From Streptomyces sp. SID13726 (GTDB lineage Bacteria > Actinomycetota > Actinomycetes > Streptomycetales > Streptomycetaceae): DNA of 64,000 nucleotides. The notes under the pieces are model-generated. The model was not told the origin of the DNA. It made no database searches and saw nothing but the letters and a program-made list of their open reading frames with translations. A program made the position numbers and the translations under genes. The DNA lies in contig NZ_JAAGLY010000001.1 in assembly GCF_010548375.1 (NCBI RefSeq), positions 434,001 through 498,000 on the forward strand, in the 5' to 3' direction. Each line of letters opens with the position of its first letter. The first letter of the stretch is position 1. Positions 15,978-24,685 of the stretch are shown here, in pieces.

Positions 15978-18316
15978 CCGGGTCCGTACGGTCCCTTCGG
16001 CCAGGTCGCCGGTTCGGCTGGGGCCTCGTGATCATCGTCGTCCCGCTGCTCCTCGCCCTCCTCGGCCCCTTCTTCGCCGGTGAACCCGGGCCCCGTGGCG
16101 TCTCGTTCACGCTCGGCGGCGGGCATCCGCTCGGTACCGACTTCGTGGGCCGGGACGTGTGGCGGCAGGTGCTGCTCGGCGGCCGTACCGTCGTCGTGAC
16201 CGCGCTCGCCGCGACCGCCCTCGCCTATCTGGTCGCGGTGCCGGTCGGGCTCGTCGCCGCGCTGACGTCGGTGCGGCGGCTGGAGGACGTGCTGATGCGG
16301 CCGCTGGACGTGCTGCTCGCCGTGCCGTCGCTGCTGCTGATCCTGCTCGTGGCGTCCGTGTTCTCGCCGGGGGCGGTGGGGGTCGCACTGCTGGTGGCGC
16401 TGGTGAACGTGCCGGACGCGGCGCGGATCGTGCGGGCGGCCGCGGGGGAGGTGGCGGCGCGGCCCGCCGTGGAGGCGCTGCGGATGCAGGGGGAGTCGTG
16501 GTGGTGGATCGGGGGCGGGTATGTGCTGCGGTCGACTGTGCGGACGGTGGGGGCGGACGCGGGGGTGCGGTTGACGGGGGTGCTGTATCTGGTGTCCACG
16601 GCCGCGTTCCTGGGGGTGGGGGTTTCGCCCGACGCGGCGGACTGGGCCGTGATGGTGGACCGGAACCGGACGGGGTTGGCGGTGCAGCCCTGGGCTGTGG
16701 TGGTGCCCGCGGTGCTGATCGTGGGGTTGACCACGGGGGTGAATCTGCTCTTCGACTCCTTGAGTGCGCCCAAGGAGGCGCCGGGGAGGGGCGTGGGGCG
16801 GGTGCGTCGTGGCTTGTCGCGCCCCGCGGCGGAGCCGCTGACGGATGCGGTCCCGCGCCCCCGAGAGGGCGCTGTTGCCGAACTTCTCGGGCTGCGGGTC
16901 GAGATCGGTGGCCGTGCCGTCGTCGACGGGGTGGATCTGCGGGTGCGGCCCGGGAAGGTGACCGCGCTCATCGGGGCCTCCGGCAGCGGGAAGACCACCA
17001 CCGGGCTCGCGCTGCTCGGGGAGTTCCCGGCCGGCGCAGACGTCAGCGGCGACCTGCGGCTGCCTGCCGGCGGGCTCGTCGGGTACGTCCCGCAGCACCC
17101 CGGCGCCGTGCTCAACCCCGCCCGCAGGATCAGCGCCCTTCTCCACGACATCGCCCGGCCCCAGGTCCGTCACCTGTCCCGCGCCCAGCGGCGTACGGCC
17201 GCTCGCGCCCGTGTTCTCGACGCGCTCGCGCAGGCCCAACTCCCCGATGCCGAAGCCCTCTTGCGGCGCTATCCGCATCAGCTCTCCGGCGGTCAGCAGC
17301 AGCGGGTCGTGCTCGCTCAGGCACTGCTCCTCGGGGCCCGTGTCGTCGTCGCCGACGAACCGACCACCGGGCAGGACCCGGAGACGAAGGAGCGGATCGT
17401 CGAGCAGTTGGCGGCGGTCGCGGCGCGCGGGATCGCCGTCGTACTGCTCAGCCATGATCTCGACGTGGTGCGGGCGCTCGCCGACGACGTTCTGGTCATG
17501 CGGGCGGGGCGGGTGGTGGAGTCCGGGCCGCCGGAGCGGCTGTGGCGGGCGCCCCGGCACGAGTGGACCCGGCGCCTGCTGGACGAACAGGGGGCGGTCG
17601 CACCGGGCGAAGGACGGGGTCGACCTCTGCTGGAGGCAAGGGAGTTGAACGCCGTGCACGGCCGGGTCACCGTGCTGCGGGCGGCCCGTCTCACCCTCAA
17701 CTCCGGTGAGTGCCTGGCCGTGGTGGGACGGTCCGGCAGCGGCAAGACCACCCTCGCCCGCTGTCTCGCCGGGCTCCACCGGCATCACGACGGTGCCGTC
17801 CTTCTCGACGGCACGCCGCTGCCCCGCAGTGTGCGGGACCGCGACCGGGCCCAACTCGCCGCCGTGCAGTACGTGTTCCAGGACGCCCGGGCCGCCTTCG
17901 ACGAGCACCGGGCCGTACTGGACCAGGTGGCCCGTACCGCCGTACGGCTGCGTGGGATCGGTGCGCCGGCCGCCAGGGAGGAGGCGTCGGACGTGCTCGC
18001 CCGGCTCGGGCTGCCGGACGATCTGGCGCGCCGGGTGCCCGGGGCGCTCTCCGGCGGTGAGCTCCAACGGGCCGCGCTCGCCCGTGCCCTGCTCGCCCAC
18101 CCGCGCGTCCTGATCTGCGACGAGATCACCTCGGGCCTCGACACCGTCACCCGGCGCGACCTCCTCGACCTGCTGGCCGGACTGCTCGGCGAGCGCGGCG
18201 GGCTGTCGCTCGTGCTGGTCACGCACGATCCCGGCACCGCGCGGCTCGCGCACCGCACCGTGGTCGTGGCGGACGGGGAACTTGTCGGAGAAGGAGTTGA
18301 CGTTCGGGTTACTTAG
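15974..18316 (+). CDS. Fused ABC permease and two ATPase domains (DppC-DppD-DppF type)
   Basis: 780 aa. Residues 1-265 are a DppC/NikC-like permease (HPLGTDFVGRDVW, then EALRMQGESWWWIGGGYVL as coupling segment). About 300-545 is a first ATPase with Walker A GASGSGKTT, signature LSGGQQQR and Walker B VVVADEP. About 555-780 is a second ATPase with GRSGSGKTT, LSGGELQR and LICDE. The two ATPases are normally separate genes, and permease fusion to both is unusual. No internal stop or frameshift is seen. With the previous permease and the binding protein it makes a full importer, presumably for the metal-loaded product. The TAG stop lies inside the downstream iron box. Confidence 0.85.
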   Translation: MTGSVRSLRPGRRFGWGLVIIVVPLLLALLGPFFAGEPGPRGVSFTLGGGHPLGTDFVGRDVWRQVLLGGRTVVVTALAATALAYLVAVPVGLVAALTSVRRLEDVLMRPLDVLLAVPSLLLILLVASVFSPGAVGVALLVALVNVPDAARIVRAAAGEVAARPAVEALRMQGESWWWIGGGYVLRSTVRTVGADAGVRLTGVLYLVSTAAFLGVGVSPDAADWAVMVDRNRTGLAVQPWAVVVPAVLIVGLTTGVNLLFDSLSAPKEAPGRGVGRVRRGLSRPAAEPLTDAVPRPREGAVAELLGLRVEIGGRAVVDGVDLRVRPGKVTALIGASGSGKTTTGLALLGEFPAGADVSGDLRLPAGGLVGYVPQHPGAVLNPARRISALLHDIARPQVRHLSRAQRRTAARARVLDALAQAQLPDAEALLRRYPHQLSGGQQQRVVLAQALLLGARVVVADEPTTGQDPETKERIVEQLAAVAARGIAVVLLSHDLDVVRALADDVLVMRAGRVVESGPPERLWRAPRHEWTRRLLDEQGAVAPGEGRGRPLLEARELNAVHGRVTVLRAARLTLNSGECLAVVGRSGSGKTTLARCLAGLHRHHDGAVLLDGTPLPRSVRDRDRAQLAAVQYVFQDARAAFDEHRAVLDQVARTAVRLRGIGAPAAREEASDVLARLGLPDDLARRVPGALSGGELQRAALARALLAHPRVLICDEITSGLDTVTRRDLLDLLAGLLGERGGLSLVLVTHDPGTARLAHRTVVVADGELVGEGVDVRVT

Positions 18317-18331
18317 GTTAGGCTACCCTTA
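18297..18331 (+). promoter_or_regulatory. Promoter with DmdR1/IdeR iron box, predicted leaderless
   Basis: A -35 element TTGACG (18297-18302) and -10 TAGGCT (18319-18324) are 16 bp apart. The 19-bp iron box TTAGGTTAGGCTACCCTTA covers 18313-18331, over the -10. The -10 ends 6 nt before the ATG at 18331, so transcription should start at or next to the start codon. The -35 lies inside the preceding ABC gene and the box contains its stop. Confidence 0.75.
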
Positions 18332-19362
18332 TGTCTGTGTCGGTTCCCGTCAGTCCGTCCGGACTCTCCCGTCGGCGTCTGTTCGCCGCGGGCGGCGCCC
18401 TCGCCTTCGGCGGTCTGCTGTCGGCGTGTTCCGAAGGCGAGGGCGGTTCGGGAAAGAGCGGTGGCGGCGCCTGGTCCTTCCAGGACGACCGCGGGCGCAC
18501 GGTCACCGCCGACCGCAGGCCCGAGCGGCTCGTCGCGTTCGTCAGCACCGCCGCCGCGCTGCACGACTACGGCGTGGAATGCGTCGGAGTCTTCGGCCCC
18601 AGCGAGCCGATCGAGGGCAGGCGCAACCCGCAGGCCGGCGATCTGGACGTCACGAAGCTGACCAGTCTGGGCACCGACTGGGGCCAGTTCAACATCGAGA
18701 AGTACGCGGCCCTCAAGCCCGACCTGCTGATCAGCAACATGTTCCCGGCCCCCGACCTCTGGTACGTCCCCGAGCGGAGCGTCGAGAAGATCGAGGCCCT
18801 CGCGCCCACCGCCGGCATCAGCGTCGCCCACGCCTCCCTCCTCGCACCGCTCCGGCGCACCGCCGCACTCGCCCGGTCCCTCGGCGCCGATCTCGGGACC
18901 GCGAAGGTCACCGAGGCCAAGGCCCGCTTCGACAGGGCGGTCGCCACCCTGCGTACGGCCGCCCGCGCCCACCAGGGCCTCAAGGTGATGGCGATGTCCG
19001 GGGACGCCGACAACATGTACGTCGGCGTCCCCGGCTCCTACTGCGACCTCGCCTTCTTCAAGGACCTAGGCATCGACTTCGTCGAGGGGCGCAAGAGCGA
19101 CGAGTGGGGGTTCTGGGAGACCCTCGGCTGGGAGAACGCCGACAAGTACCACGCCGATCTCATCCTGGTCGACAACCGCTCCAACGCGATGACCGCGGAC
19201 CAGCTCGCCGAGAAGTCCACCTGGAACCGGCTGCCCGCCGTCGAGGCCGGACAGACCGCACCCTGGTCGATGGAGGAGCGCTACAGCTACGCCGGGTACG
19301 CGCCCGTCCTGGAGCGACTCGCCGCCGCCGTACGGAAGTCGAGGCGGCTCGGCGGGGCGTAG
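18331..19362 (+). CDS. Iron-siderophore-type substrate-binding lipoprotein
   Basis: 343 aa. SRRRLFAAGGALAFGGLLSAC is a Tat-like signal and lipobox. The body begins with DRGRTVTADRRPERLVAF, the standard start of the FepB/FhuD/BtuF-like fold, and includes LKPDLLISN. No ribosome site precedes the ATG, consistent with a leaderless message. It has no cognate FecCD permease or ATPase here. It either serves a shared permease elsewhere or supplies a second ligand. The iron box predicts induction on iron starvation through DmdR1. Confidence 0.82.
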   Translation: MSVSVPVSPSGLSRRRLFAAGGALAFGGLLSACSEGEGGSGKSGGGAWSFQDDRGRTVTADRRPERLVAFVSTAAALHDYGVECVGVFGPSEPIEGRRNPQAGDLDVTKLTSLGTDWGQFNIEKYAALKPDLLISNMFPAPDLWYVPERSVEKIEALAPTAGISVAHASLLAPLRRTAALARSLGADLGTAKVTEAKARFDRAVATLRTAARAHQGLKVMAMSGDADNMYVGVPGSYCDLAFFKDLGIDFVEGRKSDEWGFWETLGWENADKYHADLILVDNRSNAMTADQLAEKSTWNRLPAVEAGQTAPWSMEERYSYAGYAPVLERLAAAVRKSRRLGGA

Positions 19363-19522
19363 GGCCTGGTGCGAATGCCGCGTCCGCCGGCGTCACGAGG
19401 TGGTGCCGCCCGCAGCCGCTTCCTGAGGCGGACAGCACCACCGATCCGGTGCCCCACGCCCCCAGACGGTACTCCCCGGTGACCATGGCCCACGGGCGAT
19501 CGCCCGCATCGGACCGCTCACC

Positions 19523-20971
19523 TCACGGCCGCGTCAGACTCAGCGGCAGCGACACCGTGAACTCCGTCGAGCCGGGCTCGCTGGTCAGCTCGATCGTGCC
19601 GCCGTGCGCCCGGACCAGCGACACCGCCACCGCGAGGCCGAGACCACTGCCGCCCCGGTCCCGGCTGCGGGCCTTGTCGACGCGGTAGAAGCGGTCGAAG
19701 ACCCGCTCCTGGTCGGCGGCCGGGATACCGGGCCCCGCGTCCGCGATCCGCACCTGCGCCCGGCCGTCCCGGATCCGGACCGCGGCCGAGACCTCGGTGC
19801 CGGGCGGGGTGTGCATGGCCGCGTTGGTGAGGAGGTTGTCCAGGACCTGGCGGACGCGCTGCGGGTCGAGGCGCAGCTTCAGGGCCTGCGGACCGGGTGC
19901 CACCGTCAGCGGATGGTCCGGGTGGCTCGCCCGGAACGCGTCGGCCGCGTGCTCCACCAGCTCGACCAGGTCCACCTCGACGGGGCGCAGCGGTGCCTCC
20001 ACCTCCGCCGCGTCCAGGCGGGCGAGCAGCAGCAGGTCGTCCAGCAGGAAGCCCATCCGGGCGGCCTCGGCGCGCAGCCGGGCCAGGTGCTTGTCGCGCT
20101 CCTCGGGGGCGTTGGCGGCGGCGTACTGGAAGAGGTCCGCGTAGCCCCGTACCGACATCAGGGGCGTGCGCAGCTCGTGCGAGGCGTCCGCGACGAACCG
20201 GCGCAACCGCTGCTCGGCCTCCGCGCGGACCGCGAGCGAGTGGTCGATGTGCTCCAGCATGGTGTTGAACGCCGTCCGCAGCTCCTCGACCTCGGGCCCG
20301 CCGCCCCGCTTGTCGGCGCGCAGCGGCAGCCGGGCCGCCGACTCGGTCAGGTCGTGCGAGGCGATGCCGTGCGCGGTGTGCGCCATGTCGCTCAGCGGCT
20401 GGAGCCCGCGCCGCAGGAGCTTCCGGCCGACCAGCACGAGCGCCAGCAGGGCCAGCCCGAACGCGATCACCTGGACCGTGATCAGCCGCCGTACGGTGTC
20501 GTCCATGTCGTCCATCGGGGCGGCGCTGACCAGGACCACCCCCGGCTCGACCTCGCAGGCCCGCAGCCGGTAGTCGCCGACGCCCTTCAGATGCTCGGTG
20601 CGCAGCAGTTCCGTGTGCGCGGCGGTCTGTGCCCCGGCCAGCGTGGTGAAGTCGTCGACGTCCGCCGGGAGGTCGGCCGGGTCCTCGGGCTTGCGCAGCT
20701 GCGGGGTGCCGTCCGAGACGTCGTACACGGCGTAGAACCAGCTGTAGTACTTCTTGCCCGAGAGCGTGCCGTAGTCCGCGATGCTCTTGGACTGGGCGAT
20801 CTGGGCCTGCGCCAGCTGGGTGTCGAGCTGGGCCGACAGATAGTCGCGCATGTACGTGGTCAGCGCGGTGCCCACCACCGCGAACACCACCAGGGCGAGC
20901 GCCCCGAGCCCCAGCGCCATCCGGGTCCCGAGCCGCATCCGCTTGTACGCCGACCGCACGCGCCGGATCAT
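19523..20971 (-). CDS. Two-component sensor histidine kinase
   Basis: 482 aa; ATG at 20971 overlaps the response-regulator stop by 4 nt. TM1 spans about 19-41 and TM2 about 175-197, enclosing a sensor domain of roughly 130 residues, followed by HAMP. The H-box is ASHELRTPLMSVRGY, the N-box NLLTNAAMHTP, G1 DAGPGIPAADQERVF and G2 GGSGLGLAV, all intact. Likely senses an envelope or redox signal. The divergent flavin operon is the natural target. Confidence 0.88.
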   Translation of the reverse strand: MIRRVRSAYKRMRLGTRMALGLGALALVVFAVVGTALTTYMRDYLSAQLDTQLAQAQIAQSKSIADYGTLSGKKYYSWFYAVYDVSDGTPQLRKPEDPADLPADVDDFTTLAGAQTAAHTELLRTEHLKGVGDYRLRACEVEPGVVLVSAAPMDDMDDTVRRLITVQVIAFGLALLALVLVGRKLLRRGLQPLSDMAHTAHGIASHDLTESAARLPLRADKRGGGPEVEELRTAFNTMLEHIDHSLAVRAEAEQRLRRFVADASHELRTPLMSVRGYADLFQYAAANAPEERDKHLARLRAEAARMGFLLDDLLLLARLDAAEVEAPLRPVEVDLVELVEHAADAFRASHPDHPLTVAPGPQALKLRLDPQRVRQVLDNLLTNAAMHTPPGTEVSAAVRIRDGRAQVRIADAGPGIPAADQERVFDRFYRVDKARSRDRGGSGLGLAVAVSLVRAHGGTIELTSEPGSTEFTVSLPLSLTRP

Positions 20972-21717
20972 TCGGCCGCCTGCCGGATGACGTACCCGAA
21001 GCCCCGCACGGTGTGGATCAGCGGCTCGCCCGTGTCGTCCAGCTTGCGGCGCAGCCGGCTGACGACCAGCTCGACTACGTTGGAGCGGCCGCCGAAGCCG
21101 TACTCCCACACGTGGTCGAGGATCTGCGCCTTGGTGAGCACGGTCGGCGACCTGCGCATCAGATAGCGCAGCACCTCGTACTCGGTCGGGGTGAGGGTGA
21201 GCAGCTTCTCGCCGCGGCGCACCTCGCGGGTGTCCTCGTCCATGGTGAGGTCCGCGACCCTGAGCACCGAGCGCTGGAAGCCGGGCCCGGCGCTGCGCCG
21301 CAGCACGGTCCGCAGCCGGGCCATCAGCTCCTCCACCGCGAACGGCTTGACCAGGTAGTCGTCGCCGCCCCGGGTCAGCCCGGCCACCCGGTCGGCGACC
21401 GCGTCCCGGGCGGTGAGGAACACCACCGGCACCATCGTGCCCGAGCGGCGCAGCCGGTCCAGGACGCCGAAGCCGTCGATGTCGGGCAGCATCAGGTCGA
21501 GCACCACGATGTCCGGGTGGAACTCGGCGGCGCGGCTCAGCGCCTCCTCGCCGGAGTTCGCGGTGACCGCCTCCCAGCCCTCGTAGCGGGCGACCGTCGC
21601 CACGAGATCGGCGATCGGCGGGTCGTCGTCCACGACGAGGAGTCGAACTTTTTCCACCTGCTCATAGTGCTTCACGGCAGGCCGAAAGCGGTCGCGGGGT
21701 GAGCCCTCAGGACACAT
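20968..21717 (-). CDS. OmpR/PhoB-family response regulator
   Basis: 249 aa from ATG at 21717; GTG starts at 21675 or 21657 are as plausible and would begin close to VRLLVVDDDPPI. The receiver has the acidic cluster VVDDD, phospho-acceptor Asp in VVLDLMLPD, Thr in FLTARD and Lys in LVKPF. The winged-helix effector domain ends with VVSRLRRKL and HTVRGFGYV. Divergent from the ferric-reductase-like gene; candidate 11-bp-spaced binding repeats lie in the gap. Confidence 0.88.
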   Translation of the reverse strand: MCPEGSPRDRFRPAVKHYEQVEKVRLLVVDDDPPIADLVATVARYEGWEAVTANSGEEALSRAAEFHPDIVVLDLMLPDIDGFGVLDRLRRSGTMVPVVFLTARDAVADRVAGLTRGGDDYLVKPFAVEELMARLRTVLRRSAGPGFQRSVLRVADLTMDEDTREVRRGEKLLTLTPTEYEVLRYLMRRSPTVLTKAQILDHVWEYGFGGRSNVVELVVSRLRRKLDDTGEPLIHTVRGFGYVIRQAAE

Positions 21718-21738
21718 CGATAAGCTCTTGAAAGTTGT

Positions 21739-21756
21739 ACGACAGTAAAACGACAG
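21739..21756. promoter_or_regulatory. Direct repeat ACGACAG, 11-bp period
   Basis: ACGACAG occurs at 21739-21745 and again at 21750-21756. An 11-bp period puts both on the same DNA face, the usual layout for OmpR/PhoB-type regulators. It lies between the divergent response regulator and the flavin redox operon. Confidence 0.45.
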
Positions 21757-21805
21757 CTCCCGCCGGAGAAGCTCGTAGCCCAGGCCCCGATCAAGGAGCT
21801 AGTCC

Positions 21806-23146
21806 GTGACGACCGTCCAATCGCCCCCTGCGCCCCCCACGGCGATAAAACGCCCCAGGGTGGTGGCCCGCACCGGGCTGTACGCCGTGCTGGCCGCCAA
21901 CGCGGCCGTGGTCGCCTTCTTCTTCGCCCAGGCGGGATTCGCCTCCAACGCGCTCATCGTGCTCGGCCGCCTCACCGGCCTGTACGCCGCGCTCGTGATG
22001 GCCTTCCAGCTGGTCCTGGTGGCCCGCCTGCCCTGGCTCGACCGCCGGATCGGCATGGACCGGCTGACGTCCTGGCACCGCTGGACCGGCTTCGCCCTGC
22101 TGTGGACGCTGCTCGGGCACGCCGTCTTCATCGCCTTCGGCTACGCCGAGGGCACCGACGTCGGCCCGGTCGGCGAGATCGTCGACCTCGCCGAGACCAC
22201 CGAGGGCGTGCTCCGCGCGGTCGTCGCGTTCTTCCTGATCCTCCTGGTCGGCGCGGTCTCCGCGCGCTACGCCCGGCGCCGCCTCGCGTACGAGACCTGG
22301 CACTTCATCCACCTGTACACGTACGTCGCCGTGGTGCTGGCCTTCACCCACCAGGTCGCCGTCGGCACCACCTTCGCCTCCTCGTCCGTCGCCACCGCCT
22401 ACTGGTACTGCCTCTGGGGCGTCGCGCTCGGCTCGGTCGTCCTGGGCCGCGCGGTGCTCCCGCTGTGGCGCAACTGGCGCCACCAGTTCCGGGTCACCGC
22501 CGTCGTCCCCGAGAGCGACAACGTGGTGTCGATCTACATCAGCGGCAAGGACCTCGACCAACTCCCTGCCCGCGCGGGCCAGTTCTTCCTGTGGCGGTTC
22601 CTGACCGCCGACCGCTGGTGGCAGGCCAACCCCTTCTCCCTCTCCGCCGCCCCCGACGGCAGGACGCTGCGGCTGACCGCCAAGGCGGCAGGCGAGGGCA
22701 GCGCGGCCCTGCGGCACGTCAAGGTCGGCACCCGCGTCTTCGCCGAGGGCCCCTACGGCGCCTTCACCGCCCTGCACCGCACCCGCGCCGAGTCCGTCCT
22801 CATCGCCGGCGGTGTCGGCGTCACCCCGATCCGGGCGCTCCTGGAGGAGATCGAGGGGCACACCGTCGTCATCTACCGGGTCGGCTCCGACCGGGACGCC
22901 GTCCTCTACGACGAGCTGCGCGACCTCGCGATCACCAAGGGCGCCGAGCTCCACCTGGTCACCGGACCGCCGGTGCCCGACAAGCTGGCGGCGGGCGAGC
23001 TGGCCCGGCTGGTGCCGGACATCGCCGAGCGGGACGTCTTCCTGTGCGGACCGCCCCCGATGATGAACGCCGTGCTGGGCAGCCTGCGCGAGCTGGACGT
23101 GCCCAAGGCGCAGACCCACTTCGAGCGCTTCAGCCTGGCTGGATGA
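21806..23146 (+). CDS. Ferric-reductase-like transmembrane flavoprotein
   Basis: 446 aa, GTG after AAGGAGCT. The first 220 residues have six membrane segments with conserved His in WHRWTGFALLWTLLGHA and HFIHLYTYVAVVLAFTHQ, as in b-type heme ferric-reductase domains. The C-terminal half is a ferredoxin-NADP reductase module: FAD-binding NPFSLSAAP, NAD(P) loop AGGVGVTPIRAL and FLCGPPPMM. It should pass electrons from cytosolic NAD(P)H across the membrane, probably to the FMN-binding protein encoded 10 bp downstream. Confidence 0.85.
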   Translation: MTTVQSPPAPPTAIKRPRVVARTGLYAVLAANAAVVAFFFAQAGFASNALIVLGRLTGLYAALVMAFQLVLVARLPWLDRRIGMDRLTSWHRWTGFALLWTLLGHAVFIAFGYAEGTDVGPVGEIVDLAETTEGVLRAVVAFFLILLVGAVSARYARRRLAYETWHFIHLYTYVAVVLAFTHQVAVGTTFASSSVATAYWYCLWGVALGSVVLGRAVLPLWRNWRHQFRVTAVVPESDNVVSIYISGKDLDQLPARAGQFFLWRFLTADRWWQANPFSLSAAPDGRTLRLTAKAAGEGSAALRHVKVGTRVFAEGPYGAFTALHRTRAESVLIAGGVGVTPIRALLEEIEGHTVVIYRVGSDRDAVLYDELRDLAITKGAELHLVTGPPVPDKLAAGELARLVPDIAERDVFLCGPPPMMNAVLGSLRELDVPKAQTHFERFSLAG

Positions 23147-23156
23147 GGAAGACACC

Positions 23157-23879
23157 GTGAAACGAGCCATACCTGTCGTCGTCCTGAGCATCGCGGGCCT
23201 GGTGCCCGTGTGGCTGTACCAGCCCTCGGCCGGCTCCTCCACCGTCCAGACGACCACCCCGGCGTCTACGTCGACGTCCTCCTCTTCCTCGTCCTCCGGG
23301 TCCTCCGGCTCGAACGTCGTCACGAGTTCGACGATCGACACGGAGAAGGGCCCGGTCCAGCTCCAGGTGACCTTCGACGGCACGAAGATCACCGCCGTGA
23401 AGATGCTCCAGCAGCCGAACCACCCGCAGACGACGGCCGCCGTGCCGAAGCTGATCGCGGAGACGCTTGAGGCGCAGAGCGCGGACATCGACACGGTGTC
23501 CGGCGCGACCATCACCAGCGAGGCCTACAAGAAGTCCCTCCAGGCCACGATCGACGAGAACGCGAAGGCGGCGGCGGCATCGCCTTCGGCATCGGCGTCG
23601 GCGTCGGCCACCGAGGAGTCGTCCAAGACCGTCGACGGCACCGCGATCGACACCGAGAAGGGCACCGTCCAGGTCCAGGTGACCTTCGAGGGCGACAAGA
23701 TCAGCGCCGTCCAGATGCTCCAGCAGCCGAACCACCCGCAGACGACCGCGGCCGTGCCGAAGCTGATCGCGGAGACGCTTGAGGCGCAGAGCGCGGACAT
23801 CGACACCGTGTCCGGCGCGACGATCACCAGCGAGGCCTACAAGGAGTCCCTCCAGGCCGCGATCGACGCGAAGGGCTGA
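23157..23879 (+). CDS. Exported protein with two FMN-binding domains
   Basis: 240 aa. A hydrophobic N-terminus (4-20) serves as signal or anchor, followed by a Ser/Thr-rich linker. Two FMN_bind domains cover about 58-135 and 160-238, each with the flavinylation motif SGATIT; Thr120 and Thr224 are the expected FMN phosphoester sites. The domains are almost identical, including 138 bp of DNA at 23396-23533 and 23708-23845 (312 bp apart). ApbE follows, giving a full extracytoplasmic flavin relay with the reductase upstream. Confidence 0.85.
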   Translation: MKRAIPVVVLSIAGLVPVWLYQPSAGSSTVQTTTPASTSTSSSSSSSGSSGSNVVTSSTIDTEKGPVQLQVTFDGTKITAVKMLQQPNHPQTTAAVPKLIAETLEAQSADIDTVSGATITSEAYKKSLQATIDENAKAAAASPSASASASATEESSKTVDGTAIDTEKGTVQVQVTFEGDKISAVQMLQQPNHPQTTAAVPKLIAETLEAQSADIDTVSGATITSEAYKESLQAAIDAKG

Positions 23880-23886
23880 CCCCCGG

Positions 23887-24618
23887 ATGCACCGCGTCGA
23901 ACACGTCATGAGCTTCCCGGTCTCGCTCCGGGTCGACGACGAGCACGTCCCCGAGTCCGCGGCGGACGCGGTCTTCGCGTGGCTGCGCGAGGCCGACGCC
24001 CGGTTCAGCCCGTTCAAGGAGGACAGCGAGGTCTCGCGGTACGACCGCGGCGAGCTGTCCGCCGAGGAGCTGAGCGCGGACCTGCGCGAGATCCTCGCCC
24101 TGTGCGAGCACTACCGGCAGGCCACCGGCGGCGCCTTCGACGTACGGCCGCCCGGGCGCCGTCTCGACCCCTGCGCGGTGGTCAAGGGCTGGTCGGTGCA
24201 GCGCGCGGCGGAACTGCTCGCCTCGGCGGGCGCGACGCGGTTCGTCCTCAACGCCGGCGGTGACGTGGTCACCGCCGGCGGCCCCTGGCGGGTGGGCGTA
24301 CGCCACCCCGAGCACGCCGACAAGCTGTGCACGGTGCTCTCCCTCACCGACGGCGCGGTGGCGACCTCCGCCCGCTACGAACGCGGCGACCACATCCTCG
24401 ACGCCCGCACCGGCCGCCCGGCTACCGGCCTGCTGAGCCTGACGGTCGTGGCCCCCACCCTCACCGAGGCCGACTCGGTCGCCACCGCGGCCTTCGCGCT
24501 CGGCCCCGAGGGCGTCGACTGGGCCGCCTCCCTGGACGGCTGCGAGGTCTTCGCGGTGGACGCCGAGCGGCGGGTGCTGCGTACGCCGGGCTTTCCCGCG
24601 GCTCCCGCGGCCGCCTGA
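23887..24618 (+). CDS. apbE: FAD:protein FMN transferase
   Basis: 243 aa, ATG at 23887. ApbE hallmarks: AWLREADARFSPFKEDSEVS near the N-terminus, VVKGWSVQRAAELL, LNAGGDV and HILDARTG (metal and FAD pyrophosphate region). It transfers FMN from FAD to Thr in the SGATxT motif of the preceding protein. Unlike many ApbE proteins it is short and has no signal peptide or lipobox, so flavinylation may happen before export or on the cytosolic side. 7 bp from the upstream stop; same operon. Confidence 0.85.
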   Translation: MHRVEHVMSFPVSLRVDDEHVPESAADAVFAWLREADARFSPFKEDSEVSRYDRGELSAEELSADLREILALCEHYRQATGGAFDVRPPGRRLDPCAVVKGWSVQRAAELLASAGATRFVLNAGGDVVTAGGPWRVGVRHPEHADKLCTVLSLTDGAVATSARYERGDHILDARTGRPATGLLSLTVVAPTLTEADSVATAAFALGPEGVDWAASLDGCEVFAVDAERRVLRTPGFPAAPAAA

Positions 24619-24630
24619 CCGGACGACGAC

Positions 24631-24670
24631 GAGGGCGGGCCGCCGGTGTGTTCACCGGCGGCCCGCCCTC
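24631..24670. terminator. Strong bidirectional hairpin
   Basis: An 18-bp perfect inverted repeat (24631-24648 with 24653-24670) has a 4-nt loop. It is placed between convergent apbE and the glycosyltransferase gene. Confidence 0.85.
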
Positions 24671-24685
24671 TGTGCCGCGTGGGTG

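Noticed and set aside
7117..19362. Interpretation as an ordinary oligopeptide or nickel uptake operon
   Set aside because: Four coupled biosynthetic genes and an exporter precede the importer, which simple uptake does not explain.
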